Positions 33,578 through 42,050 of a stretch of 64,000 bases of DNA are shown here, piece after piece; the stretch's first letter is position 1, and the number at the start of each line of letters is the position of its first letter. The notes beneath the pieces were generated by a model. It was not told where the DNA came from. It was given only the letters and a program-made list of their open reading frames with translations, and searched no databases. The position numbers were made by a program, and so were the translations under genes. The DNA is from Caulobacter rhizosphaerae (GTDB taxonomy: Bacteria > Pseudomonadota > Alphaproteobacteria > Caulobacterales > Caulobacteraceae). The stretch covers positions 5,634,501 to 5,698,500 of the forward strand of contig NZ_CP048815.1 in the NCBI RefSeq assembly GCF_010977555.1, in the 5' to 3' direction.

Positions 33578-34917
33578 ACGACACGATCTACGCTCCGGCC
33601 ACCGGGGGGGGCAGGGCGGCCGTAGCGGTGGTGCGGGTCTCGGGACCCCGGGCCGCCCGCGCCGTGCAGGCTCTCGCCGGCGATCCGCCTAGGCCGCGCC
33701 AGGCAGCCCTGCGCCGACTGACTCATGGTGAGGTAGCGCTCGATGACGCGCTGGTGCTCTGGTTCCCGGGTCCGGCCAGCTATACCGGGGAGGACGCGGC
33801 CGAGTTTCACGTGCACGGCGGTAGGGCCGTGGTCGAGGCCGTGCTGGAGGCCTTAGCGTCGGAAGGTCTGCGTCTGGCCGAGCCCGGCGAGTTCACGCGG
33901 CGCGCCTTCGAGAACGGCAAGCTGGATCTGACCCAGGCCGAGGGCGTGGCCGACCTGATCGACGCCGAGACCGACGCCCAACGCCGCCAGGCGCTGGGCC
34001 AACTGGGCGGGGCGCTCAGCCAGCGTTACGACGCCTGGCGTGAGCTTCTGGTCCAGGCCTTGGCCATGCTGGAGGCGGCTGTCGACTTCCCGGACGAGGA
34101 ACTTCCGGAGGATGTGGCGGCCCGGGCCCGGCCCGGCCTGGAAGCGCTGGAGGCGCAGATCGCCGCCGCCCTGGTCGACGCCTCGCGCGGCCGGCGGGTG
34201 CGCGACGGCTTCCGCATCGCCTTGGTCGGTTCGCCCAACGCCGGCAAGAGCACGCTGCTGAACGCCCTGGCCGAGCGCGACGCGGCGATCGTGACGTCGA
34301 CGCCAGGCACCACCCGCGACGTCATCGAGGTCCCCCTGACCCTGGGCGGCTACAAGACGCTGCTCGCCGATACGGCCGGTCTGCGCGAGACCGAGGACGC
34401 CATCGAGGCCGAAGGTGTCCGCCGGGCGCGGGCCTGGGCGGCCGAGGCGGACCTGCGGCTGTGGGTAATCGACGCGGCGATGTTCCACGTGAAACAGAAC
34501 AACGAGCTGTCGGCGCTCCGGTCAGGTGACTGGGCGGTGGTCAACAAGATCGACTTGGTCGACGCCTATCGGCTGGAGGAGCTGCGCGAGATTCTTGCCG
34601 CCCAGGGCTTGAAGGTGATCGAGATGGCCGCCCGCAAGCCGGACGGAGCGGAAGAGGCGAGGGCGGCCCTGACGTCCCACGTGGTCGAGGCCCTGTCCGG
34701 GGCCGAGTTCCCGGCCGCCACGCGGATCCGCCACGCGGAAAGTCTGGTCGAAGCGCGGACCTATATTCAGCGGGCCCTTTCGGATGTCGGGCTGGAGGTC
34801 GAACTGGCTGCGGAGGATGTCCGGTTGGCGACCCGCGCTCTATCGCGGATCACCGGGCGGATCGATCCGGAGGATGTGCTGGATCGCGTGTTTTCAAGCT
34901 TCTGCATCGGCAAGTGA
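33574..34917 (+). CDS. mnmE: tRNA modification GTPase MnmE
   Basis: A 447-residue GTPase that with MnmG makes the 5-carboxymethylaminomethyl group at U34 of tRNAs. The N-terminal folate-binding domain starts [20 protein letters not shown]. The inserted G domain has G1 [16 protein letters not shown]2/G3 [10 protein letters not shown] and [10 protein letters not shown], and G4 NKID. The C-terminal Cys of the CIGK end is the conserved catalytic tetrad. A parS site (34481-34496) is embedded in its coding sequence around codons 303-308 (AAMFHVKQ). Confidence 0.95.
   Translation: MNDTIYAPATGGGRAAVAVVRVSGPRAARAVQALAGDPPRPRQAALRRLTHGEVALDDALVLWFPGPASYTGEDAAEFHVHGGRAVVEAVLEALASEGLRLAEPGEFTRRAFENGKLDLTQAEGVADLIDAETDAQRRQALGQLGGALSQRYDAWRELLVQALAMLEAAVDFPDEELPEDVAARARPGLEALEAQIAAALVDASRGRRVRDGFRIALVGSPNAGKSTLLNALAERDAAIVTSTPGTTRDVIEVPLTLGGYKTLLADTAGLRETEDAIEAEGVRRARAWAAEADLRLWVIDAAMFHVKQNNELSALRSGDWAVVNKIDLVDAYRLEELREILAAQGLKVIEMAARKPDGAEEARAALTSHVVEALSGAEFPAATRIRHAESLVEARTYIQRALSDVGLEVELAAEDVRLATRALSRITGRIDPEDVLDRVFSSFCIGK
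34481..34496. other. parS centromere site 2, inside mnmE
   Basis: TGTTCCACGTGAAACA matches the parS consensus TGTTNCACGTGAAACA exactly. It is read in frame as part of mnmE, so the site is kept within a protein-coding sequence. Confidence 0.88.
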
Positions 34918-34933
34918 TGTTTCACGTGAAACA
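34918..34933. other. parS centromere site 3
   Basis: TGTTTCACGTGAAACA, starting one base after the mnmE stop codon. Confidence 0.92.
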
Positions 34934-34943
34934 TCGACTTGAA

Positions 34944-34952
34944 TCATCCACA
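34944..34952 (+). promoter_or_regulatory. Near-consensus DnaA box between parS sites
   Basis: TCATCCACA differs by one base from the DnaA box TTATCCACA. It lies between parS sites 3 and 4 in the mnmE-mnmG gap. Single 8-of-9 matches can arise by chance. Confidence 0.3.
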
Positions 34953-34976
34953 GGCTGATCACAGATGTCTCGGCGG

Positions 34977-34992
34977 TGTTTCACGTGAAACA
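34977..34992. other. parS centromere site 4
   Basis: TGTTTCACGTGAAACA, 43 bases after site 3 and about 90 bases before mnmG. Confidence 0.92.
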
Positions 34993-35040
34993 CCCGGGAC
35001 CGACTCGCCGATCCGGGAGGTTCCACGTATAAGGTTGATC

Positions 35041-35064
35041 ACGCCCCCGCCGCGACGGGGGCGT
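35041..35064 (+). promoter_or_regulatory. Hairpin in mnmG leader
   Basis: ACGCCCCCG and CGGGGGCGT form a perfect 9-bp stem with a 6-base loop, ending 17 bases before the preferred mnmG start. There is no T run, so it is either a weak terminator of mnmE or a leader structure. Confidence 0.5.
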
Positions 35065-35081
35065 TCGCATTGAGGCGCATC

Positions 35082-36938
35082 TTGTCCAACACCTGGGATG
35101 TCATTGTCATCGGCGGCGGTCACGCCGGCTGTGAGGCGGCGGCCGCGTCGGCGCGCACGGGCGCGCGCACCTTGCTGCTGACCCACAAGCGCGAGACCGT
35201 CGGCGAGATGTCGTGCAATCCCGCCATCGGCGGGCTGGGCAAGGGCCATCTGGTCCGCGAAATCGACGCCCTGGACGGCGTGATGGGCCGGATCGGCGAC
35301 AAGGCCGGCATCCAGTATCGGCTGCTGAACCGCTCGAAGGGTCCGGCCGTGCGCGGTCCGCGTTCGCAGATCGACCGCAAGCTCTATCGCGAGGCCATGC
35401 AGGCCGAACTGTTCGCCTATCCGAACCTCGACGTGATCGCCGCCGCAGCCGAAGACCTGATCGTCGAGGACGGCGCCGTGGCCGGCGTGATCGACGGGGA
35501 GGGCGGCGTCTACCGTGCTTCACGTGTAGTGCTGACCACCGGGACCTTCCTGAAGGGCCTCATCCATCAGGGCGAGACTCGCACGCCGGCCGGCCGGGTC
35601 GGCGACGCGCCGTCGATCGGCCTTTCGGACCGCCTCTACGCCCTGGGCTTCGACATGGGCCGCCTGAAGACCGGCACCCCCGCGCGCCTCGACGGCCGGA
35701 CCATCGCCTGGGACCGGCTGGAAATGCAGGCCGCCGACGCCCAGCCCGAGCCGTTCTCGTTCCTGACGACCCACGTGGACGTGCCGCAGATCCAGTGCGG
35801 CATCACCTATACGACGGCCGAGACCCACAGGATCATCGCCGAGCGCCTGGGCGAGTCGGCGGTCTATGGCGGCCGCGCCACGGGGATCGGTCCGCGCTAC
35901 TGCCCGTCGATCGAGGACAAGGTCGTCCGCTTCGCCGACAAGACCAGCCACCAGGTGTTCCTGGAGCCCGAGGGCCTGGACGACCACACGGTCTATCCGA
36001 ACGGCGTCTCCACTTCGGTCTCGGCCGAGACCCAGCTGCTGTTCCTGCGCACCATGCCCGGCCTGGAGGCCGTCGAGGTCATCCGGTACGGCTATGCGAT
36101 CGAGTATGACTATGTCGACCCGCGCGAGCTCTACCCGACGCTGGAGACCAAGCGTCTGCCCGGGCTCTACCTGGCCGGCCAGATCAACGGCACGACGGGC
36201 TACGAGGAAGCCGGCGCCCAGGGCCTGATGGCCGGGCTCAACGCGGCCCTGGCCGTGCGGGGCGGGGAACCCGCCGTGTTCGCCCGCGACGAGGCCTATA
36301 TCGGGGTGATGATCGACGACCTGGTCACCCGGGGGGTCACCGAGCCCTATCGCATGTTCACCAGCCGGGCCGAGTTCCGCCTGATCCTGCGGGCCGACAA
36401 CGCTGACCAGCGCCTGACCGACAAGGGGCTGGCCCTGGGGGTCGTGGGTTCTGTCCGGGCCGAGGCCTGGGCCGCGAAGAAGGCCGAGCTGGACGCCGTG
36501 CGCGCCTTCGCCCGCTCGGTCACCCTGACTCCGGCCGAAGCCAATCGGGCCGGTTTCAAGGTCAATCATGACGGCCAGCGTCGCGACGTGCTGGCCATGC
36601 TGGCCTTGCCCGACGTCACCCTGGACGGGCTGACCGCGGTATGGCCCGAGATCGCCACCTGGAGCGCCGTGGCTCGCGAGCAGATCGAGATCGAAGCCGC
36701 CTATGCCGGCTATCTCGATCGCCAGCGCAATGACGCCGAGGCGTTCCGCAAGGAAGAGGATCTGCGCCTGCCAGCCGACCTGGACTACGGCCTGGTCGGC
36801 AGCCTGTCGAACGAGGTGCGCGAGAAGCTGGCGCGGGTGAAGCCTATGACCCTGGGCCAGGCGGCCCGGATCGAGGGCGTGACCCCCGGCGCCCTGACGG
36901 CCTTGCTGGCCCACGTCCGCCGATCGAAGGCCGCCTGA
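35082..36938 (+). CDS. mnmG: tRNA uridine-5-carboxymethylaminomethyl modification protein MnmG
   Basis: A 618-residue FAD protein (GidA) that partners MnmE. The N-terminal [20 protein letters not shown] is the FAD loop, followed by the family-diagnostic [50 protein letters not shown] and [20 protein letters not shown]; both conserved cysteine segments are kept. No ATG start is present. I prefer the TTG at 35082 with GAGG six bases upstream over the TTG at 35070. It overlaps rsmG by one base, and the order mnmG-rsmG-parA-parB is the ancestral near-origin arrangement. Confidence 0.94.
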   Translation: MSNTWDVIVIGGGHAGCEAAAASARTGARTLLLTHKRETVGEMSCNPAIGGLGKGHLVREIDALDGVMGRIGDKAGIQYRLLNRSKGPAVRGPRSQIDRKLYREAMQAELFAYPNLDVIAAAAEDLIVEDGAVAGVIDGEGGVYRASRVVLTTGTFLKGLIHQGETRTPAGRVGDAPSIGLSDRLYALGFDMGRLKTGTPARLDGRTIAWDRLEMQAADAQPEPFSFLTTHVDVPQIQCGITYTTAETHRIIAERLGESAVYGGRATGIGPRYCPSIEDKVVRFADKTSHQVFLEPEGLDDHTVYPNGVSTSVSAETQLLFLRTMPGLEAVEVIRYGYAIEYDYVDPRELYPTLETKRLPGLYLAGQINGTTGYEEAGAQGLMAGLNAALAVRGGEPAVFARDEAYIGVMIDDLVTRGVTEPYRMFTSRAEFRLILRADNADQRLTDKGLALGVVGSVRAEAWAAKKAELDAVRAFARSVTLTPAEANRAGFKVNHDGQRRDVLAMLALPDVTLDGLTAVWPEIATWSAVAREQIEIEAAYAGYLDRQRNDAEAFRKEEDLRLPADLDYGLVGSLSNEVREKLARVKPMTLGQAARIEGVTPGALTALLAHVRRSKAA

Positions 36939-37603
36939 TGTCGGTCGCCTCCGCGCCCCTGGTCATCGAGGACCTGGACCCTGTCGACGCCGCCGCTTTC
37001 CAGCGGCTGACAGGCTGTTCGGATGAGCGGCTGGCCGAGCTGACGCGCTTTCAGGCCCTGCTGACCGAGTGGAACGCGGTGATGAACCTGGTGGGCCCAG
37101 CGACGATCGCCACCTACTGGAACCGTCACGCCTGGGACAGCGCCCAGCTGCTGACGCTTGCGCCGCAAGCCCGGACGTGGGCGGACCTGGGGGCGGGCGC
37201 CGGCCTGCCGGGCGTGGTCCTGGCGATCCTGCTGAAGGACATGCCGGGCGCCAAGGTCCATCTGGTCGAGAGCATGGCCAAGCGCTGCCGGTTCCTGCGC
37301 GTGGTGGCGGATGAACTGGCCCTGCCGGTCGAGATCCACAACGCCCGGGCCGAGGACCTGGACCTGAAGGTCGATGTCGTGACCGCCCGGGCCTGCGCGC
37401 CGATGGTCAGACTGCTGGGCTATGCCCAGCCCTACCTGAAGCGTGGTGCGACCGCCTGGTTCCTGAAGGGACAAGATGTCGCGTCCGAATTGGCGGAAGC
37501 CGCCACATATTGGAAATTCGAGTCCGACCTGCGGCCGTCCCTGAGCGACCCGCGTGGCCAGATCGTGCAAGTGAAGGGGCTTAAGAGTGTCCGTAAAGTC
37601 TGA
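36938..37603 (+). CDS. rsmG: 16S rRNA 7-methylguanosine methyltransferase RsmG
   Basis: A 221-residue S-adenosylmethionine-dependent methyltransferase (GidB) modifying G527 of 16S rRNA. The SAM motif is TWADLGAGAGLPGVVLAILL, followed by VHLVESMAKRCRFLRVVADE and VVTARACAPMVRLLGYAQPY; the substrate-side NLVGPA..YWNRH lies near residue 50. Start ATG overlaps the mnmG stop (TGATG) and its 3' end overlaps the parA GTG start by 17 bases. Loss of this enzyme gives low-level streptomycin resistance in other bacteria. Confidence 0.94.
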   Translation: MSVASAPLVIEDLDPVDAAAFQRLTGCSDERLAELTRFQALLTEWNAVMNLVGPATIATYWNRHAWDSAQLLTLAPQARTWADLGAGAGLPGVVLAILLKDMPGAKVHLVESMAKRCRFLRVVADELALPVEIHNARAEDLDLKVDVVTARACAPMVRLLGYAQPYLKRGATAWFLKGQDVASELAEAATYWKFESDLRPSLSDPRGQIVQVKGLKSVRKV

Positions 37604-38399
37604 CCAACCGCTGCGCGTCCTGGCCATCGCCAACCAGAAGGGCGGGGTCGGTAAGACCACGACGGCGATTAACCTCGGCACCGCCCTAGCGGCCTGCGGC
37701 GAGCGCGTGCTGCTGATCGACGCCGATCCGCAGGGCAACTGCTCGACGGGGCTGGGCATCACCCGCCTGCAGCGCCGCACCACCCTCTATGACGTCCTGA
37801 TGGGCGAGGCCCCGGTGGTCGACGCCGCGGTCCGGACCGAACTGCCGGGGCTGGACGTGATCCCGGCCGACGCCGACCTGTCGGGCGTCGAGATCGAGCT
37901 GGGCCAGCAGGCCCGGCGGTCCTATCGCCTGCGCGACGCCCTGGAGCCGCTGCGCGCCAACGGTCCCTACACCTATGTGCTGATCGACTGCCCGCCGTCG
38001 CTGAACGTTCTGACGGTCAACGCCATGACGGCCGCCGACGCGGTGTTCGTGCCGCTGCAGTGCGAGTTCTTCGCCCTGGAGGGCCTGACCCAGCTGATGC
38101 GGACCATCGAGCGGGTCCGTGGCAGCCTCAATCCCAAGCTGGAGATCCAGGGCGTGGTGCTGACCATGTATGATCGCCGCAACAGCCTGTCGGACCAGGT
38201 GGCGCGGGATGTCCGGGAGCACTTCGGCGACAAGGTGTATGACGCGGTCATACCCCGTAACGTCCGGGTGTCGGAGGCGCCGTCCTTCGGTAAGCCCGTG
38301 CTGCTCTATGACCTCAAATGCGCGGGCAGCCAGGCCTATCTGCGGCTGGCGCGCGAGGTGATCAGCCGCGAGAAGTCACGACTGTCGCAGGCGGCTTGA
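37587..38399 (+). CDS. parA: Chromosome partitioning ATPase ParA
   Basis: A 270-residue deviant Walker A ATPase that moves the ParB-parS complex across the cell. Residues 18-24 are KGGVGKT, then LLIDADPQGNCSTGLGI with Asp45 and Asp47, VLIDCPPSLNVLTVNAMTAA, and the DNA-binding end YDAVIPRNVRVSEAPSFGKP. It closely resembles Caulobacter crescentus ParA along its whole length. It starts at GTG (37587) with AAGGGG upstream, inside the end of rsmG, so rsmG-parA-parB form one operon. It is essential in Caulobacter. Confidence 0.96.
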   Translation: MSVKSDQPLRVLAIANQKGGVGKTTTAINLGTALAACGERVLLIDADPQGNCSTGLGITRLQRRTTLYDVLMGEAPVVDAAVRTELPGLDVIPADADLSGVEIELGQQARRSYRLRDALEPLRANGPYTYVLIDCPPSLNVLTVNAMTAADAVFVPLQCEFFALEGLTQLMRTIERVRGSLNPKLEIQGVVLTMYDRRNSLSDQVARDVREHFGDKVYDAVIPRNVRVSEAPSFGKPVLLYDLKCAGSQAYLRLAREVISREKSRLSQAA

Positions 38400-38485
38400 A
38401 CGCCGCCTGAGGATAACCATCCAAGTCTTTGTCCAAGTTGAGTGTTGAGCGCGTGAAGGAGTCGGTCGTGGCAGGAGAGCCGGGG

Positions 38486-39379
38486 ATGTCTGAAGGTCGT
38501 CGTGGTTTGGGTCGCGGCCTTTCCGCCTTGCTCGGCGAGGTCGATTCCGCCCCCGCCCAGGCGCCCGGCGACGCCAGCGCCGGCTCGCGGGAAGCCCCGA
38601 TCGAGCTGATCCGCCGTAATCCCGACCAGCCCCGCCGGACCTTCCGCGAGGAAGACCTGGTAGAACTTTCCGACTCGATCCGCGAGAAGGGCGTCCTGCA
38701 GCCGATCCTGGTCCGACCGGCGCCGGGCGCGGCGGGCGAGTACCAGATCGTCGCCGGCGAGCGTCGTTGGCGTGCGGCCCAGCGCGCGGGCCTCAAGACC
38801 CTGCCGATCATGGTCCGGGAACTGGACGACCTGGCGGTGCTGGAAATCGGCATCATCGAGAACGTCCAGCGGGCCGACCTGAACGCGATCGAAGAGGCGC
38901 TGAGCTACAAGGTGCTGATCGAGAAGTTCGGCCAGACCCAGGAAGGGATCGCCCAGACGGTGGGCAAGAGCCGCAGTCATGTGGCCAACACCCTGCGGCT
39001 GCTGGCCCTGCCGGACTCGGTCCAGGGTTATGTGACGTCCGGCGAGATGACGGCCGGCCACGCCCGGGCGATCGCCACCGCGGCCGATCCGGCGGCGCTG
39101 GCCCGAGAGGTCATCGACAAGGGCCTGTCGGTCCGCGACACCGAAGCCCTGGCCCGTCGCACCCCGAACGCGGCCGGCGAGGCGCGGGCCAAGTCGAGCG
39201 GCGGTCGTCCACCGAAGTCGAAGGACACCGACACCCAGTCCCTGGAAGCTGACCTGTCGTCGCTGCTCGGCCTGGACGTCGAGATCGACGATCGTGGCGG
39301 GGCCGGCGCCCTGACCATCCGCTACGCCACGCTCGAGCAACTCGACGACCTCTGCAACCGCCTGACCCGAGGGGCGTGA
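38486..39379 (+). CDS. parB: Chromosome partitioning protein ParB
   Basis: A 297-residue parS-binding CTPase clamp. It starts MSEGRRGLGRGLSALLGEVD, whose Arg-rich region contacts ParA. The CTP-binding core has EYQIVAGERRWRAAQRAGL (GERR motif), then ENVQRADLNAIEEALSYK. The helix-turn-helix for parS is QTVGKSRSHVANTLRLLALP, and the C-terminal dimer domain ends ATLEQLDDLCNRLTRG. The ATG at 38486 has AGGAGA upstream and matches the start used in C. crescentus; the longer open frame from 38429 is not needed. The parS sites lie 3.5-8 kb upstream. Confidence 0.96.
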   Translation: MSEGRRGLGRGLSALLGEVDSAPAQAPGDASAGSREAPIELIRRNPDQPRRTFREEDLVELSDSIREKGVLQPILVRPAPGAAGEYQIVAGERRWRAAQRAGLKTLPIMVRELDDLAVLEIGIIENVQRADLNAIEEALSYKVLIEKFGQTQEGIAQTVGKSRSHVANTLRLLALPDSVQGYVTSGEMTAGHARAIATAADPAALAREVIDKGLSVRDTEALARRTPNAAGEARAKSSGGRPPKSKDTDTQSLEADLSSLLGLDVEIDDRGGAGALTIRYATLEQLDDLCNRLTRGA

Positions 39380-39531
39380 GGCTTCTCGACAGGGTCTTCT
39401 GTGGCGCACGGAAGAGGGCGTTGCCGTAGTCCTGTCGGCTGAATTCTCGACAGGACGCGGTCCAGACAGGCAAAACCTCGATCAAACCTCTGATATTGAA
39501 ATGGAAATTCCGTTTCGGGGTCGGATTTTCA

Positions 39532-39589
39532 AGGACCTCGGCGACTTGGATTTCCACAGCCTATCGCCGGGTCGGTCCTAATTTTTTTT
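39532..39589 (+). terminator. Terminator downstream of parAB
   Basis: AGGACC and GGCGA on the left pair with TCGCC and GGTCCT on the right (39532-39579), followed by AA and eight T. The stem is interrupted, but the long T run supports termination of the rsmG-parA-parB transcript. Nothing else is seen between parB and this point. Confidence 0.65.
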
Positions 39590-39668
39590 GACAAGACGGC
39601 CGACTCGCAGTTTCGCGACGGCCAACCGGGCTGAAGCGTCTGATCCGGGCGATGTACGCCCTAATCGC

Positions 39669-40403
39669 TTAGGCCAGGCCCAGCCACCGTCGGAGCGTCC
39701 TCAGGATCGAGAAGCCTGTCGCGTCGGCTTTCGGCCGAGCCGCGGTCACGAGCGACGGACTGGGGGCCGATCCAGCCCTGACGCCCGGGATCGTCGTGGC
39801 GTCGTCGATAGCTCGACCGAACGACCCGGCGGCCGCGAAGGCGCCCTTCACCCGAACCGCCCGGTGACCGGACCAATCGCCATCCTCGCGGGGGACGAAG
39901 GGTCCGCCCGCCTCCTCGAAAAGCCTGGAGTCGCTTTGCTGCGCCTCGCACGCCGGGCAATGGTTCGCCCAGTAGGCGCTCCGGGTCGCCCGGCTGAAAG
40001 CCCGCCGATAGCGCGGGGCCCGCATGATCGCCTGGGCCGCGATCGGGGAGGGCAGGGCGTCGACATGAAAGGCGAAGCGCCAGCCCTCGCCGCCGCCCCA
40101 ATGGCCCTGGCCCTCGGGGTCGTCCTGCCAGACGCTGAAATCCTCGAAGCCGGGCGCCATGAGGAAGCCGGCGACGACCGTGTCCTGCTGGCAACGCCAG
40201 CACTGATGGGCCGCGGTGACCACGTAGGTCTCCAGAGACCTGAGGTTCAGTCCCGGAAGGCCGGGGTCCTGCTCCGGAAACCAGCGCCGGAAGGGCAGGA
40301 GGTCCACGCCGTCCGGAACATACCAACAGCGGCGCGAGGCCTCCCAGCGCGCGCCCAGGGCCTCGGCCTGGTCCTTTTCCGCATAGGGCACCTTGAGGTC
40401 CAT
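39669..40403 (-). CDS. DUF5710 protein with zinc-ribbon-like cysteine pairs
   Basis: A 244-residue cytoplasmic protein. Residues 1-42 form a DUF5710 module (LKVPYAEKDQAEALGARWEA, SRRCWYVPDG..L.PFRRWF), a small domain found in DNA-processing and plasmid proteins. The middle has two Cys-x2-Cys knuckles, Cys68/71 (HQCWRCQQD) and Cys149/152 (NHCPACEAQ), which could form a split zinc ribbon. The C-terminus is variable. No function is established. It is convergent with parB across a terminator; ATG at 40403 is chosen because the DUF5710 domain starts at once. Confidence 0.78.
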   Translation of the reverse strand: MDLKVPYAEKDQAEALGARWEASRRCWYVPDGVDLLPFRRWFPEQDPGLPGLNLRSLETYVVTAAHQCWRCQQDTVVAGFLMAPGFEDFSVWQDDPEGQGHWGGGEGWRFAFHVDALPSPIAAQAIMRAPRYRRAFSRATRSAYWANHCPACEAQQSDSRLFEEAGGPFVPREDGDWSGHRAVRVKGAFAAAGSFGRAIDDATTIPGVRAGSAPSPSLVTAARPKADATGFSILRTLRRWLGLA

Positions 40404-40472
40404 GATGGCTCGCCTGGGATCACCAAAGCTCAAGATAGACGATGGCGGCGGATTACAAAGCTTGGCCGTTCG

Positions 40473-41525
40473 CTACAGCCCCAGCCGCCGCGCCTTGCCG
40501 GCGATCTGCAGGGCCAGGCGCTCGGAGATCAGCTGGTCGGGCGAACCGGAGGTCTTGCAGGCCTTGTCGGCCGCCAGAACCTCCGCCTGGACCAGCAGCA
40601 GCTGATCCAGGGTCCAGGCCCGGGCCTGACGTAGAAACTCCCGCTCGCTCTTCCAGAACACGCCGGAGGCCTTGGCCGCCGCGGCCAGGTCGACGCCGTT
40701 CTTGTGCAGGGTCAGGGTGCGGCGCAGACGGCCCAGGTGGTAGCCCATGGCCCGCACGGCGGCCGGGCCGCCTTCGCCCTCGGCGGCGGCGCGCCGCAGC
40801 CCGGCCTGGGCGGGGCCGATCCGGCCGCCGAACGCGTCGATGGCGGCGTCGCCCAGCGACGCCTCGGGCTCGACGCCCAGGAAGTCGGTCAGGTCGGCCG
40901 GGGTGGCCACCACACCGCTGCCTGGGCCCAGATAGAGGGCCAGGCGCTCGACCTCGGCCCGGGCCACGCCGCGCTCCTTGGGCAGGCGCGAGACGAACAG
41001 GTCCAGGGCCTCGCCGTTCAGGCTGACCTTGTCCTTGGCCAGGGTTTCCCGCGCCAGGCGGGCCAGATCGCCGGCCTCGTCCTCGTAGCAGGGGATCACC
41101 GCCGCGCCGGCGGCCTTCTCGGCGACCTTGCGCAGGGTGGAGTCGCGGCCTAGGGCCCCGGCCTCGATCAGGAAGAAGGCGTCGGGGTTCAGCTGGCTCT
41201 CGACATGGCGGGTCAGGGCTTCGGCGGCCTGCTTGTCGGGACCGCCCTTTTCGCCGGTCAGGCGCAGGCGCACCAGGCGTCGGCCGCCCATCATCGACAG
41301 GGCCGAAAGCTCGTCCTCGAGCTTGCCGGCCTGGCTGTCCAGGTCGCTTTCGGTCAGCTGGGCGGTGTCGAACGGATCGTCCGGACGCTCGAACAGTTTG
41401 TTGGCCAGCTGGTCGGCCCGGTCGCGCACCACGCCGCGGTCGCGGCCATAGATGACCACGGCGCGGATATCGGCGGCCGGATCCCGCAGGAAGCGTTCGA
41501 CGTCCGGCCGTTTCGACAGGATCAT
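40473..41525 (-). CDS. holA: DNA polymerase III delta subunit
   Basis: A 350-residue clamp-loader delta subunit that opens the beta clamp. The N-terminal AAA-like domain has VVIYGRDRGVVRDRADQLAN, and the beta-interacting helix region LSALSMMGGRRLVRLRLTGE follows. Middle segments LIEAGALGRDSTLRKVAEKA and ARLARETLAKDKVSL, and the C-terminal collar VFWKSEREFLRQARAWTLDQ are typical. As in E. coli the gene follows leuS and lptE on the same strand (lptE ends 9 bases before it). Confidence 0.92.
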   Translation of the reverse strand: MILSKRPDVERFLRDPAADIRAVVIYGRDRGVVRDRADQLANKLFERPDDPFDTAQLTESDLDSQAGKLEDELSALSMMGGRRLVRLRLTGEKGGPDKQAAEALTRHVESQLNPDAFFLIEAGALGRDSTLRKVAEKAAGAAVIPCYEDEAGDLARLARETLAKDKVSLNGEALDLFVSRLPKERGVARAEVERLALYLGPGSGVVATPADLTDFLGVEPEASLGDAAIDAFGGRIGPAQAGLRRAAAEGEGGPAAVRAMGYHLGRLRRTLTLHKNGVDLAAAAKASGVFWKSEREFLRQARAWTLDQLLLVQAEVLAADKACKTSGSPDQLISERLALQIAGKARRLGL

Positions 41526-41534
41526 GTCGGGACC

Positions 41535-42047
41535 TTAAGCCTTGGCCTTGCCCGCCAGCCAGGTGGCCAGCTCCAGCTGAATCCGGCGAGCCAGTTCGGT
41601 GGCGGCGCGCTCCTGGCTGTCCTGCTGGGCGGCGATCGAGGCGTAGGGCTGGTCGGCCGAATCATAGGTCACCGCCGCGCTGGTCGTGCCCGCCCGCACC
41701 TGCTGCCCGGTCTTGGCGTCCAGCAGCCGCCAGTTGGCCGTCAGGCTCAGCTCGTAGCGGTTGGCGACATTGTCGACCCGGACCCCCCGCGCGTAGCGCC
41801 GCTCCTCGATCGTGTAGACCAGGCGGTGCGACGGCAGCAGGTTGACGTTCCGCGCGAAGGCGTCGTCGAGCTTCTCGCGCAACAGATAGCCGGCGCGACC
41901 GTCGGCGGCGACCACCTCGATGGCGCTGAGCCCCTTGGTGACCGACTGGGGGCCGTACAGGGGCGTGAAGCCACAGGACGACAGCGCGAGGGCCGCCACG
42001 GCCAGCAGGGCGGCGGAAACGGTCTTGGGGAGCAAAAAGCGCGTCAT
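41535..42047 (-). CDS. lptE: LPS-assembly lipoprotein LptE
   Basis: A 170-residue outer-membrane lipoprotein, the plug of the LptD lipopolysaccharide translocon. The signal peptide ends in lipobox LALSSC with lipidated Cys25, followed by GFTPLYGP, the LptE family start. The remaining alpha/beta fold is typical (LDDAFARNVNLL, YELSLTANWRLLDAKTGQQV, ATELARRIQLELATWL). It sits 3 bases after the leuS stop and 9 bases before holA, an operon order shared with E. coli. Confidence 0.9.
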   Translation of the reverse strand: MTRFLLPKTVSAALLAVAALALSSCGFTPLYGPQSVTKGLSAIEVVAADGRAGYLLREKLDDAFARNVNLLPSHRLVYTIEERRYARGVRVDNVANRYELSLTANWRLLDAKTGQQVRAGTTSAAVTYDSADQPYASIAAQQDSQERAATELARRIQLELATWLAGKAKA

Positions 42048-42050
42048 GGA

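Noticed and set aside
35024..35036. TTCCACGTATAA before mnmG as a parS site
   Set aside because: The central CACGTG is broken and the right arm is missing.
35515..35530. TGCTTCACGTGTAGTG inside mnmG as a fifth parS
   Set aside because: Only the left half matches. Five mismatches in the right half make ParB binding unlikely.
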